Below the pieces are notes generated by a model that saw nothing but the letters and a program-made list of their open reading frames with translations, had not been told where the DNA came from and did not search any database. The position numbers were made by a program, and so were the translations under genes. Shown piece after piece: positions 10,729-23,329 of a DNA stretch of 64,000 nucleotides. Where the stretch lies: the NCBI GenBank assembly GCA_029339505.1, contig JAQISU010000166.1, positions 4,492,501 to 4,556,500 on the forward strand, given 5' to 3'. How positions within the stretch are numbered: position 1 is the first letter of the stretch; each line of letters begins with the position of its first letter. This DNA comes from Unio delphinus (Eukaryota > Mollusca > Bivalvia > Unionida > Unionidae).

Positions 10729-12617
10729 ATTACAGAGCCATTGGAAATTACAAAGGACCTACATTTATTTTTCACGCCATTAACTTCAATATTTGGATAA
10801 TATTTATATAAAGATTATTCGCTCCTTAAAGACTATGTCGAGTGTAAAGTCCCATTTCGTATATCTTTCCCGATCCTTGCCAAATGTGTTCAAAGTGTTG
10901 CTGATATTTTGGAGAAACCTGATGGCACAAAAACCAACAGAACTATATGAATATTCATCAAAATATTCAACTATCATCTAGTTTGACAAAACCAAGTACT
11001 GTTCTGGAATCTTTCCAACTGATTTCCATTCCAAAACACAAACTGTGACATGTCCTCAGCAAACAATTATCCATAAGAAGTTTACCGAGCGTATCTAACA
11101 AAAATTGAGAAGAAAAAAAAAAAACAACAGATCGTCTTCATTTGCCCATTTTTTTAAAGAAATATAATCAACACATCTGACGTTCGGTTTTCTGAGAAAG
11201 TATTCATACCAAAATGCCCTCACATAATTGGCTGATACTTGGCTAGGAACTATAGGTTAGAAGAAAAAAATCGAATCAATATACAGTTTTTAAAAGCGTT
11301 ACATCATGAAATATTTTATGGAAATAAATCAAGACATACAAAATCAATGAGAAAAAAATAATTTATCTAGTTTGATTTTTACCAAAAACGAAGTCAACAT
11401 CTGCCAATATTGTAGCTCTTTCAGTTCAAATATATTTTACCGTCTAATCATAAGATACAATCGTACACTATACTGTATTATCATAAGATACGATCGTACA
11501 TTTTTACTGTGTTATTATAAGATACAATCGTATATTCTGTTGTCACTATTCTGTTGTCACTATTCTGTTGTCACTATACGATACAATGGTATATACTTGA
11601 TACTGTTACTCTTTGATACGAAGGGATATTTTACGGTCACTATTTTATGCAATGGGACTTTGCACAAGTTTTAAGATCTTAAGGAGCCCCTTCCTACATG
11701 ATACACGCATTTCATCATACTTTTGACTGGCACCAATCTTGGGGAAAAATCAAATAAAGCGCGCGCACTGTTGTATCCACCAGATAAGCTTTTTAAAAAC
11801 AAAGCGTCTTCCTATGTTTCTTCTAGAATCGATGCTAATAATGTTAAATAATAAATGTGCATTTGCTTGATTATAGTTGTAGAAAACTGGGAATTGCAAT
11901 GCTACTAATTTTAATCAGATAATTTAACTTACAAAACCGAACCGCAATAACTGTTTCAAAAGACTCTTCGTCTACGCATTCATTCTTTAATTTACAGTGG
12001 TTAACTTTGATTACCGGTATAAAGTTCTTTACAGCATACAGCTGACAAATTTGTTATAACAGTGTTCCACAATAAATCAATTATCCCGAATTCCCGCTTC
12101 CACTATCCATTTATACAAATTATGTTTTGAATTCTAATATTCATTTGCCTAAACGCAACGCGACTCTACAACACATTTTTAACACAATCAGTATTATGAA
12201 TGACCATTCACAGTGAGATTAAACTTGACAAGAAAGCAAACTTAAATTGAAATTGTTTGCTCGGCAGGAATCCTGCTCATATCACCGACTATGGCTTTTT
12301 GATCATATATCCCTACATTCGTCCTACGCTTCAAATAGTCCATGCATAATTTCAATTTTACAACTAGCAGGGTAAATCAGGTACATAAAAAACAAGGAAT
12401 TCAGTAGGCCTGAGATTGTTTACCATATGCAGTCTGCTAAACCATGTCAGCTGGAAGCTGTAGATATTTCTTTGAATGATACTGACTGTGTTATGTTATA
12501 AACAATTGTTGTTTCAATGGTTTCCTTAATCCTTTCTTCTTATTTAATCAATCTTCAATAAACTGAGGGAACGACAACATCACGTATCCATGTCCAATAT
12601 TGTAAGACATGTGGCCT
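10729..12617. other. No recognisable gene; short local duplications
   Basis: AT-rich intron sequence. Around 11440-11620 a phrase like ATAAGATACAATCGTA recurs three to four times and TATTCTGTTGTCAC is tripled at 11534-11575, making a small irregular tandem cluster. Otherwise nothing was recognised. Confidence 0.5.
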
Positions 12618-12822
12618 GATTCTGTCTGTCAAATTCGATATGACAGGATTATGTCTGTCAAATTCTGTCAAATTCGATATGACAAGATTCATTCTGTCAA
12701 ATTCGATATGACAGGATTCTTTCTGTCAAATTCGAAATGACAGGATTCTTTCTGTCAAATTCGAAATGACAGGATTCTTTCTGTCAAATTCGAAATGACA
12801 AGATTCTTTCTGTCAAATTTGT
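12618..12822. repeat. Minisatellite, 29-bp unit, about 6-7 copies
   Basis: Repeats of TTTCTGTCAAATTCGAAATG plus ACAGGATTC, with CGAAATGACA and CGATATGACA variants. The unit is 29 bp in the most regular part (12690-12810). Its phrase CTGTCAAATT reappears once at 13379. Confidence 0.85.
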
Positions 12823-14322
12823 AAATTCTCTTTCTATCCTTTTTAAAAATGTTGCTTAAATCTTTTGCGATGTTTAGGTACAGTTACCATATTAGACTGC
12901 ATATGAATATCAGCGAGAAACTGAAAGGCATTCTAGCAGGAAAGAAATCTGTAAATATTGGGTTTCTAAAGAAATCTTTTGAAATTGTTCAGGTTTTTAG
13001 TAATGTCGGCCCGTTTCACAACGGGCTGGATTCATTGTACAAGCTTGCAAGACCTAAATACCAAGGTGCTTGCTGTCAAAGTCTGTTGATTTGTTTTTCT
13101 TTCTTAAGGAATAATTGTATTTTTTTTTAACGGGTGACCATATCCTTTCAAGATTTTCTAGCTTTAATAACGGTATCCAAATTTGAAAGCAGACCAGCAA
13201 CAGTTGTAAAATAAATTTAAATCCATATTGCCATGGTGCATACTCAATTTGTTCCGATTCTCATTACAGTTTGGAGAGTTTATTAAAACGTTATTTTGCC
13301 CCAAGTAACGACGGCCATTCTAATAGCCAAATGGCGTCATTTATACCAAACTGAAAGTCAATGATACCTGTGTATTTTCTGTCAAATTTGTTCCAGTTCA
13401 ACTCAGTAATTGTGAGAAATAATTCAAAGGAGTTTAAACTTTTAGTAATGGAAGGCGAATGAATATTTGTAGCGGATGAAATTGCTTTCTATCACAATGC
13501 TCCTAAAATTTTATTTAGCAGTTTTTGAAAAACCATTTCCGATCGCAGACCGCTACATTTCTGCAAAACCTGATGCCAAGCTGCTTTCTGTCGAATTCCG
13601 ATTATTAAATTAAAGCTTTATTTTGTAACGGCGAATCCATTTTACAACTCATGGGCATACTTTCTCTCGGTACGAAAGGTTTTTATTCCAGAATACTCAA
13701 AATGTGGATAAAATTGGATTATTCAGTGGCTGTCCAGAAGCTAAAAGTAATGAATGATCACTGACCGTCGACCGACGACGGACCATGAAAGATGGACTCT
13801 GGATCCAATATAAGCTCAAGAGAAAGAAAAATGAAGTAAATAACAAACAAAAAAAAAAGATAGAAGATAGTTTAGCGATTAGATCAATCCTTAAAAAAAG
13901 ACGATTTGCTAATTTTAACGTGAAGAAGAAAAAAAATATAAAACTCAACAAAGATGATCTGAAGCAATCCACGAAGGAATCTTAAGTTAGGCCGTGTTGT
14001 CAACACAAAGATGCAATGACCGCATGAAAAGAATCCGTTTTGACATGTGCTGGGAAAAACGTTAAACTTGAATGCTTGGCAACAATGCAGGTTGTGTTTG
14101 GTCATCTCAAATCTGATATTTAGCAGAGATGAAATGCAACCAAATTTCACCTTTACAACCTAACAAGGTATGCAAAAATATAGTGTTACGTCTTACCTGT
14201 AACCGAAAACACGCTTGTCTAAAGACTAATATTTAATCACGTAATCATGTATGCTAATTTAAATCGGAACTAGGCCCCAATACCACTCTACTTTTATCAT
14301 GGACGTATAAACGTTTTGTTAC

Positions 14323-14324
<2 letters not shown>
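12823..14324. other. No recognisable gene
   Basis: Intron sequence with short open frames lacking family motifs. At 13300-13350 a GACGGCCATTCTAATAGCC phrase may be a worn R1 core. Confidence 0.45.
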
Positions 14325-14379
<55 letters not shown>

Positions 14380-14388
14380 AAAAAAAAA
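14325..14388. repeat. (GA)n microsatellite with A run
   Basis: About 25 GA units followed by 14 A residues. Confidence 0.96.
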
Positions 14389-14879
14389 CTTAATCGCATC
14401 GACAAGCAATAAGGCCAACATTTATTGATGGTACGTATATTATAATTAGCGTAACTTTGGATTTATACGAAAACTTGTTTTCGATGCCGTATGAAGAACC
14501 GAAGCTTAAACTAGGGTGAAGTTCATAATTAGCACTCAATGACCTGATAATGGTTTGATATTTTCATCCCGACCCATTGTTTTCGATACATCTAGACTAC
14601 AATGTAAATGTCATTGCAAATGCTTAGTGAAGACGCGGGTCATCATATCGGTTTTAGACTTCATTTTAGAATGCTAGTTTACCTAATAAATGCCCATATT
14701 TATGATTCATATCCATTTAAATTTTGTTCGTCTGCAGAGTACGCATTAACATCATGACAGATCATCAATACCGTATTCAAAAGAATGGCATCCTAATGAC
14801 AACTGCACCAAAAAGTAACAAGTAGTATACAAATAAATTTAATATCATTCACGCGTCTTCTTGTGAAACGTTTAAACAT

Positions 14880-15078
14880 ACATCCAGGAAGCGTAGATAT
14901 GGCAAGAAATCCAAGATGACCGCTCTGTGATGGTCATATTGGAAGTCATGATCGGCATGATTTTCATTTCAGATCAACTAGATATCCAAGTCCTTGGGCG
15001 AAACCCCCTCCCCCCCATCTATATGACGTTCTGTTCTGGAGAAGCTGCAAATAACAGACTATCAAGATAACAGCCATG
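14880..15078. repeat. R1 repeat, left part (split by hAT)
   Basis: Two R1 units about 165 bp apart: a core at about 14908 (AAATCCAAGATGACCGCTCT) and the second core at 15065-15078 (AAGATAACAGCCATG), where the hAT element interrupts it. The rest of the core, GCGGCTATACTTGAC, resumes at 18480. Confidence 0.65.
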
Positions 15079-15150
15079 TAGGGTTTCTAACAGCTGTTTT
15101 TTTGCGAAAAATCAAAAACAGCAAACAGCTGTTTTTTTTTTCAGAACTGA
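15079..15150 (+). repeat. hAT left terminal and subterminal repeats
   Basis: The terminal TAGGGTTTCT is the inverse of AGAAACCCTA at 18462-18471. Two copies of ACAGCTGTTTTTTT follow, separated by an A-rich stretch. Confidence 0.88.
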
Positions 15151-16450
15151 TTTTACTGTTTTTTCTTTAAAAAACTTTGCTTAATAAAAAATTAAAATTA
15201 AATATAAAATGTTTAAAATGTTTTTGCCGAATAATATAAAAGTGAGGTTACATAAGATGTAACGGTCTTTTTTCAAATCCTTTCTCGAAGTGTGCTCATA
15301 GCTGGAAAAATTTCGTTGAGCGTGAACTTGCTTATAGGCAAATTCGCGCCAAAAAATGTTTGGCGAGTTTGGCGTGAACTTGCCTAATAATATAAAACTT
15401 TATTATTATTTTTTTAGTAATAATCAAATATTTTTAAAACAAATATAATACAATCTAAGTAAATTATTATAAAAATAAGTTTATAATATTTTACATGTAA
15501 TTGATTCTAAAAATAAATAAAATACAAAATTACTTATTATTTATAAATCATAAATTACATTTTAAAATTACATTATAGTTATAAGAAAACATATTGACTG
15601 TAATAATGATTCTTTGGTATCTACATTCCTATGTTTTTTCTTTAATAGTTTTTCAGTTTTATTTGTACTTTTCACGTATTTTAGAAAACGACACTCCTTT
15701 TTTTCTTTTTTTCGCAAGAAAATAAAAAACAAGATTTAAATATTAAACCTGATATTTGAAATCCAATCCGGTACCATGCCTCAAATAAATTAATCATACA
15801 CAAAAAATTTTAATACTCTAGTTTCTCAGATTTTAAATCCCTGTTTTAGATAATAGATTTTTCATTTCCAGCATAATTGTTTTAAAATAATGTTTCTTTT
15901 TATTTATTTTTTATAAAACAGATGTTCTGTGATGTATGTATCAAGGCAAAGTTTGTCAATCAATTGATATTTTGAAGGAGTGTCACCAAACATAAATCCA
16001 GGCGGTGTAAATAATATTTGTGCATTTTACTCATTGATCTTTTCCTTTTTGCCATCAATCCCGTGTTACAGCTATAGAGACTTAAACTCCGCAGGAAGAA
16101 ATAGCAAACAACAAATAAACAAGTTTTGCATAATTAAAAATAATTATTTATTTCTCAAAATACAGGAGTGAAAGAATCCCTATATTGGGTGTTAACTTAT
16201 GCTAATATATACGGTCCAATATTGCCAGGTGTTTACTCTTGTAAGTTTCATTCATGGGAATGGAGATCCTATTTTGCTTGTTGAGAAAATTTATACAGCA
16301 TTCAGTGATCATTCTTTTAGGATTTAGAAAGCATTGTCATTGTGAAAATAATCTTTAAAAGTTTCATTTGCAAATAATCAGGTAATTATGCAGTTTAAGT
16401 AACTGCTGCATAAATATAATATTAATTGTCTGAATTTAAATCTAGTCATA

Positions 16451-18301
16451 TCTGTATGGGATCATGCAGTAAAGCGAAAAAATGCAAAAACCAAAGAACT
16501 TGAAGGTCAGTGCAACCGATGCAATAAAGTCATAAAATGCTCAGGAAACTCAACAACAACTCTAAAGAGCCATCTCAAGACACATAGAATAAATTTCGAC
16601 AGAGAACAGCAACAAGAACCAACATCCAGCAAAAATGTTGTGAGCGATAAGCCAACTTCCAAGCCAACTCTTAACTTCCAAGCCAACTCTTACAATGGAT
16701 GCTTTTTTGAAGAAAATGACTCTTAAGGAGATTGTTACTGACATGGCCACGGACAACATTACAATTCGTTTGATAACAAGGAACAAATACATCCGCCAGT
16801 CAGTATCAAGAGATGGTTTTAATCTTCCAAAAAATGAGACTGGCGTAATGAAATTAATTCACGACGATTTTGACGAAAAAAAGCTTCTCATGGTTCGCAA
16901 CAACAGGGAACTGTTAAAGAAAGGCGCAAAGTTTAGTCTTTCGGTTGATGATAGCAGCTCGAGGAATCGTCGATATTTCGGTATTAATTTGCACGAGAAT
17001 ATCAATAGGAAGACAATAAAAACTGGATTAGTTCGCATTCTTGGATCTTGCTCAGCACTCGACATGATTGAAATTGTCAAAAATCATGTCCAAGATTTTG
17101 GATTATCGTTTGATCATGACATCGTTGGATCGACTCTTGATGGTGCTTCGGTCAATAAAAAATTTATTCGACATGTCAAGTCAATTGGACAACTTTGCTT
17201 GAATCACGGTATTCACCTTGGTGTTTGTGACACATTATTTCCAAAGAAAGCTATAGAAGAACCAGAATTTGATGATTCGTTGCTGGGGTTGCTGGATAGT
17301 GACGAAGTTGCTGAAGATGACGATTTCGATGACATTGCTGATGTTGACTTTATTGACGACACTGATGCTGAGAAGAAATTGACTACAATGAAATTCTTAA
17401 GAATGCACGAAAATTTATCAAATTTATCAAAAAATCTTCAGTTAAAAATCAAGTATTCCAAGACAAGTCTTCGCTGAGCTTGGACATCATAAGGAGTTGC
17501 ATTTGGATGTCAAGACTCGCTGGAACTCTATTCCAACAATGCTAGACTCCTTAATTCAGACAGAGAAACCTCTTCGTGAGACACTTTTGGAGTTTGACGC
17601 AGAAGAATATATTAATTGCGTTGCTTTTGAGGCATTGAAAGTTCTGAAAAATGTGCTAGAACCAGTTAAGCTTGCTGTCAAAAATTTAAGCAAAGAAGAT
17701 GCTACATTGTTGTCTGCAGATGTAATAATCAAGTTTATGCTTCAAAAACTCAAAGACATCGACCATGAAATCAGTCGAACGCTTCATGACTACATAAACC
17801 GACGCATTGATGAGCGAATTAACAACGATGTTATGAACCTTTTACCTTCACTTAAAGATCCTTCTATTTCGCCATCAAAAAACACTCATATTTGCCGCCA
17901 GTCTTGCTTCTCGCTTATTCTGTGTTATTGACGATTACGATGATGATGATGAAGAGAAACAATCTGAAACTCTTTCAAATGATGCCGAAGAAAGAACAAT
18001 GTCACTTCAAGAGGAGCTGAATTTGAAACTTCAAGAGAGTACCACCACCACTAAAGCTGCTTAAGATAAATTCAAATGGTTGAAGAGTGAATTTGTATTG
18101 TTTAAAAACACTGGTAAACGAACAGATCATCTTCAAAAGCTTTATGATGCTCTACTATCGATCAAACCCACTTCAACTGACGTGGAACGTGTTTTCTCCG
18201 TGAGTGCTTGCTTTTGCACTAAAATCAGAACTCGCTTATCTGACAAATCGCTGAATGCACTGGTCTTCATCAAATTTTTTTATAATAAGTCGAAGAAGTA
18301 A
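16451..18301 (+). pseudogene. hAT transposase, BED finger to C-terminal dimer domain, broken
   Basis: All expected parts are present but in several frames. A BED-type zinc finger lies at 16451-16590, with conserved aromatic VWDHA, then EGQCNRCNK and LKSHLKTH providing the C2-H2 pattern. The catalytic-core start is at 16695-17477, with FSLSVDDSSSRNRRYFGINL and HGIHLGVCDTLF blocks typical of hAT, plus an acidic stretch. Next comes 17497-17931 with LDVKTRWNSIPTML. The hATC dimerisation part is at 18080-18301, with PTSTDVERVFS and KIRTRLSDKSLNALVF. Breaks: a 19-bp tandem duplication (ACTTCCAAGCCAACTCTTA, twice, at about 16656-16693) shifts the frame after the BED finger; a second shift falls between about 17395 and 17445; a third near 17880; and an in-frame TAA at 18062. 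The upstream TCTAG at 16441 may be a splice acceptor. The element cannot make its own transposase. Confidence 0.9.
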
Positions 18302-18359
18302 AAAAAAGTTTTTTAAAACATGTCATTAAAAACATAAATAAAAAACTGCAGAACAAATT

Positions 18360-18471
18360 TTTTTATTTTAATGCATTTTAAGGAAAAACAGTAAAACAGC
18401 TGTTTTTTTGAAAAATAAACAGTAAACAGCTGTTTTTTTTTATAAAAAAGTACTGTTTTTGAGAAACCCTA
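18360..18471 (+). repeat. hAT right subterminal and terminal repeats
   Basis: Contains two AACAGCTGTTTTTTT motifs and ends with AGAAACCCTA. It is rich in A and T runs that could pair with the left end. Confidence 0.85.
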
Positions 18472-18560
18472 CAGCCATGGCGGCTATACTTGACGCGAAA
18501 TCAGCACCATTTTTATTTGTTTCATCAAAACATCATGTTGATAGGACAATTCAAGTAGAA
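18472..18560. repeat. R1 repeat, right part (after hAT)
   Basis: Begins with the duplicated CAGCCATG and continues GCGGCTATACTTGACGCGAA and CAGCACCATTTTTATTTG, which are the R1 phrases that normally follow the palindromic core. Confidence 0.65.
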
Positions 18561-19004
18561 AAAACAGCGATAATAAACGCTTCAATCGGAAACATTTTCA
18601 TTCAGACTCAATTGCACAAGAAAATAAGTCATTCAGTGAAAATCACATGTTGATATAACAATCCATTCTGGAGGAGTAGCCTGCTATATCGGTACTAAAC
18701 TAACAAACATAATCATCAAGAATTTCAGGTGAATGTGGAAAAACATTAAATACAGACTTAATATATTTGCAAAAGAAAACAATTTCGTGCCAATTTTATG
18801 GCAAATAAAAAAATGGGCATCGGTCAGAGACAGACATTATTTCTTTCAATATCCCAGAGAATAGGCAGAGTTAGGGCGTTACGATACTATTGGAGGACTA
18901 CAGTCCTATACTATTATACTCAAGATTTAAAGAAACGGACTGCTTCTAACGCGCAGTACATCTCAAAGCCATGCTAATAAGCCAGTTGGAATTGCATCAC
19001 AATT
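18561..19004. other. No recognisable feature
   Basis: AT-rich intron sequence, possibly the worn edge of the R1 cluster. Confidence 0.45.
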
Positions 19005-19225
19005 AATATTTCCACAAATGTTATTGTCTATTTTTAGAAAAAAAAATTGCTCTCTCATTTTGGTGGTGATAGAAAGAGTTATACTGATGCATTGTGGCAG
19101 GGATTTAAAGGTAATTGTTTATCTTGAGAATATGAGCTCAGAGAGTGGTTGTCTGTGTGCATTTCGGCGACAATGCACATCAGTAAAAAGGCCTTGGTGG
19201 TGATCCGGAAGTGAAATCTAAAGTT
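19005..19225 (+). repeat. R2 interspersed repeat (copy 2)
   Basis: Matches the 4306 copy through GGGATTTAAAGGT, TTGAGAATATGA, GTGGTTGTCTGTGTGCATTT and CGGCGACA, and then has GGTGATCCGGAAGTGAAATC. That last phrase also closes the copies near 33440 and 36410. Confidence 0.65.
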
Positions 19226-22200
19226 CTCTTTCCATGCTGTTCTGTTTACAGTGCAGCCTCTCATAAAATGCCGGTGAACTCTTGACAAGAACTTCACTGA
19301 GAAGTCATCTTTGGAGCGATTTTAGATAAACTTTATTTGTATTTATTGTCACACAGTGGAAAGATCAGAACTGAGAAATATATGTATTGTACATATAGTA
19401 AAATTAATTGTGATGTATGTCCAGCTCAGAATATGCTTCTAATTTCTAGCGTTCAGTGTATCTCGAAGAACTTTTGTTTACATGTGTAAATGACATCTCT
19501 TCATATTAGCGGCATGCACGTTTATAAAACCTGCCATTTAAACGAGAAGTAAAACGAAAGACAAAATGATGTAACTATGCATTTCGGTTGTATACAAAAT
19601 GACTTGAAGCAATCATTGCAAACGATCTCACTGCCGGAAGTATTCAAAACTGTTGTCGCCAGTGACAAATGGAAACAGATTTCGTACACTTGGGGTCGCC
19701 AAGGTACGATGACCAACCAGTTGAAGCATATACAAACGTCTCTTGAAAGTGAGTACATGGATTCAAACAAACGATTACTCCTCATACACGATAGCTAGCA
19801 TGTGAGCGTATGATCTCAGACGATTCAGTATAGCCGAAATGAAGATATTTAAAAGCTATATGTGCTAATTTAAACATGCCCTTGTACAAATTACCCAGAA
19901 ACACAACTATCGTTTCTGTTTAACAAGACTATTTATATTTGCGAATACAGTGTAAGACGACCTCCTTGGCTTGAGAGCCTATCAATTATGCTGGTAATAT
20001 GCACCGCATATTATCTTCGCATTGATCTTCTTGTGTGTCTTAGTATAATTTTTAAATATGAAATCTGGTTTCCTGGAGAAATTACCCATTCCTGCAATAG
20101 CATCTGAAGCAAAAATCAGTCTTATTGTTTTGTTCAGTATTTTTTTAGTGGAATTTATTCGTATTCTTTATTTATTGGAAAAACAAAGTACTGTTAAATA
20201 ATATTTTTGGACAGAAACATTAAGTTGGAGCTGACATCTTGGACTATATTACCGTGATTAATTGGAAGATTGTTAGTGCATCACAACATTTCTGGCTACG
20301 GGTTCATTAGAAGAACATTCAAGACAACAGGCACTTTCTTCACTAAATCCTAGTGTGAACACCGCTGAAATTGAATTAGAACTTTATTCATTAGGACTCG
20401 TGATGCATCTTTTGACTACGTTGGCTTTAATTTTCAATACATGTTCTTTTTTTAAAAGTTTCACTTTGTATTCTAAGGAAATACATTATTTGTTGATATT
20501 TATAAAACTTATCGGTTTTCGCTCTTTTCTATTACTAAGTTTAATACCATAGTTTCATTCCTAATACTTCACGTGATCGAAGATGATGTAGTATGTGTCT
20601 GCCTTTACGTGTGCGAAGACGGGATGACAGATCTACCAAAATGTTGTCCCGATCGGAAAAAGTAAAAAATGCCAATACCAATGCAATTAAAAACCTAAGA
20701 ACAAAAGTCTAAGTTAAAGTTTGGGAATCATCAAGAAAGAAAACATTTTGTAGTTCCCATGCATTACTTCGCAGTATGCAAGTTTGATAAGTCTTGTACT
20801 AAAAACACAACCTCGGTTACATATGTATGTTGAGTTTACTAATAATATCGCCAGACAGAGTTAATATCTATATTGGATTGTAAAAACTAAAACAAATAAT
20901 GTAGTACATATGCCATTTTTGTCCGTTTAAACTATAACATACTGCACATATATTATGTTCCTATAAGCTTTGACCCACAAGCGCATGAGAAGTCGATATT
21001 GCTTGAAGCGATAAAGGCTTGTGCGGATCAATAGCTAATTACGTTCATATTTTTAATGTCTCACCTATGACGAATTTAGCTATAACGTTCAGGATACATT
21101 GCACACCCACAACAAAAGTGAGCTTGACCTTTTAAATGGACTTTTCAGATTCTATGGATGTTCCATCTACCCTGGTAAACTTTCCTTCAGAAGAATTCAT
21201 CCTCGGAAACAAAAGATGTAACTTTCCTGACAGTGCCAACGTTTACCAAAGCTAAATTTAAAGTACCTAGATACACTGACCATGAACTTTCGATCTGCCA
21301 TTCATACAGGGGGGCGCTCTACAGATATGAACTTCTGAGAGAATGACAGGTAACTTTGCATTTGTAACTTGAACAATATTGAGAATGCTGCCCTGCCTCT
21401 TTATTTCATGTACTGTAGCCGAAATTTCTTTGCCTAGTATACTAGCTGAATTTTACATGATACAAAGCTAACCAAAATAGCTGGTACCAAATGCTAAAAC
21501 AATATTAGCCTGAATTAGTCTAAAGTACACATCTTCAGCAGTTATTGAAATTTGGGAAACTAATTTTACCAGAGACAATACCAGCTTGACTAAATGTTAA
21601 ATGCACGAATGCACAAGTTTGTTTGTAGAAAAAGTTATCGTCTCTGGATATCTTTTACAAAGTTCATATTAAGTCCAGGAAGTGAAAATCATGAAGCGCA
21701 GCTAGCAGTTTATTTTTTTTATTTTTACAGGTGCACGTTTTAACTAAGGCCAAACCGTGTACTCTTATAACGCGATGCACGCCCACGAATCATACGCTAA
21801 AATAAAAAATAGAATTTAAAGTTTATCTAACAGTTTTTTTTTATAAATATATATAAATAGCCAGTATAACCAGTGAAGAAACCCTGGGAAATTAGTATGT
21901 TTAAAAACATCCCAATGCAGATTCGTATGTTTCTAAATATATAATATATGACGCATCGTTTAATGACTTTATCATGTTACAATCAGATCAAAACACCTTC
22001 ACCATTGATGTCAACACATCGCCAATCCTCTTGAAAGTGACCTTGATAGACAGCCGCCAATCCTAGTTCCTAGGTAACAAAAGTCTGAAGACGAAACAGG
22101 ACATGTAGCCAAACACTTGATGCCCGCAAGGACGGACCTATGACAGTCTCGACAGGTTGTGACACCTGTGTCCCGCCTCTAGCACAATTTTCTTGCAGGC

Positions 22201-22717
22201 GAAAGAAACAGTCACTCGAAGCAACTGATGCTCTAGCAGGCAGGAATTCAAGATAAGACCATTCATTTCGTGGGTTTTACTGTATGGAGAGTGAAACATA
22301 ATAAAACTTAAAACATACGACAGCTGATTTACAACCGCCATGCATGTATTCAACAGTGTCAAATATTACGTGTATTTCATATGGAATATCCGCTAAAGGT
22401 AGCAAAATCTTTAATTATGCAACTGGAGCGAAAGAAAATAGGTCTAAGTGGCCTAAATTTAGTTCAGAGGGTTGGAAATCTTAGATATGCATTCCTACTT
22501 CAAGCGTTCAAGACATGCAACTAAACATGGTTACTGAAATGTACAAACTAAATCGAAGCGAACTAGGTTTTTTTTTTATAAATTAAAAAATGGCATTCTT
22601 GATATGCATGGGCACAAAGTTTCATGGCTGCCACACACATGCAACCTTATTCAAAAATGGTTATAAACACACGAAATAAAAACATTGCCAGTATTTTGCT
22701 TTATCTGTCAAGGCAGG
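19226..22717. other. No recognisable gene
   Basis: About 3.5 kb of AT-rich intron sequence. The longest open frames (19577-19798 plus, 20355-20552 plus, 22138-22362 minus) have no motif I recognise and no convincing splice context. Confidence 0.5.
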
Positions 22718-22959
22718 CATGGGGCCCAGAATGACTAAAGCGCTCTCTGTTACGGACCATTGAAATCTCACCTCAGTCTGCGTGGGTTCGAGTCTCAGAT
22801 TCGGTCAATGTGGGTATGTGAGAAAGCTTGCCAGTAGCTTCTCATGGGTCTGTGGTTCTTTCTGGGGTTTTCCTCCGGGTTCTTCCTCCGCCATTAATAC
22901 TGACCGTCATGTATAGACTATCGTGTGCTGAAAAATGGCGTTAAACCCTAAAACAAAAA
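22718..22959 (+). mobile_element. SINE S1 copy with TSD
   Basis: Head GACTAAAGCGCTCTCTGTTA, B box in GGGTTCGAGTCTCAGATTCG, body GCTTGCCAGTAGCTTCTCAT and 3' end AAAATGGCGTTAAACCCTAA. Flanks TCAAGGCAGG (22708-22717) and TCAAGGTAGG (22960-22969) form a 10-bp target-site duplication with one mismatch. Confidence 0.85.
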
Positions 22960-23329
22960 TCAAGGTAGGGACAAGATAATATAAAATGGAGAATTCCATT
23001 CGGCATAGGACACCTGAAAGAAACTTGGCTAAACAAGAAGGCTTCAAAAGGACTGACGTTCTACTGGCTCAAAAGAATGTCCTGGAATTCAAGATAAGGC
23101 AATTTCTTCTTCTTAATCGCAAAGTGTAGAAACAATATTTGCTATTCTTCAGCGAAAACAATTGTTAAATTAGCTGCTGTGCTGTACATATTATATGTCA
23201 AATTGGCTCCATTTTCATTTAAAACTTACCAGGCACCACAAGACGACTAGCGGTGTAAATGTCACGATATAATTTTACGCTAAGGACGAGTAACACTCAA
23301 CAAGACACTTCATGACGGATGCCAAGGTG

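Larger units (their letters stand above)
15079..18471 (+). mobile_element. hAT-superfamily DNA transposon, complete ends
   Basis: A 3393-bp element bounded by inverted termini: it starts TAGGGTTTCTAACAG and ends GTTTTTGAGAAACCCTA. An exact 8-bp target-site duplication, CAGCCATG, flanks it at 15071-15078 and 18472-18479; 8 bp is the hAT signature. Subterminal AACAGCTGTTTTTTT motifs occur twice inside each end (near 15089 and 15127 on the left, near 18395 and 18425 on the right), which could be transposase binding sites. The interior carries one broken transposase gene on the plus strand. Removing the element and one TSD copy restores an uninterrupted R1 core, so this is a genuine insertion. 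About 1.3 kb before the coding part is very AT-rich and may hold a 5' exon or intron. Confidence 0.93.

Noticed and set aside
12849..13130. Plus-strand 93-codon frame as a small gene
   Set aside because: No recognisable motif, no splice or promoter context, and the frame ends in a T run; not distinguishable from chance.
13697..14150. Overlapping Lys-rich (plus) and Phe-rich (minus) frames
   Set aside because: They follow from A-rich sequence; no motif.
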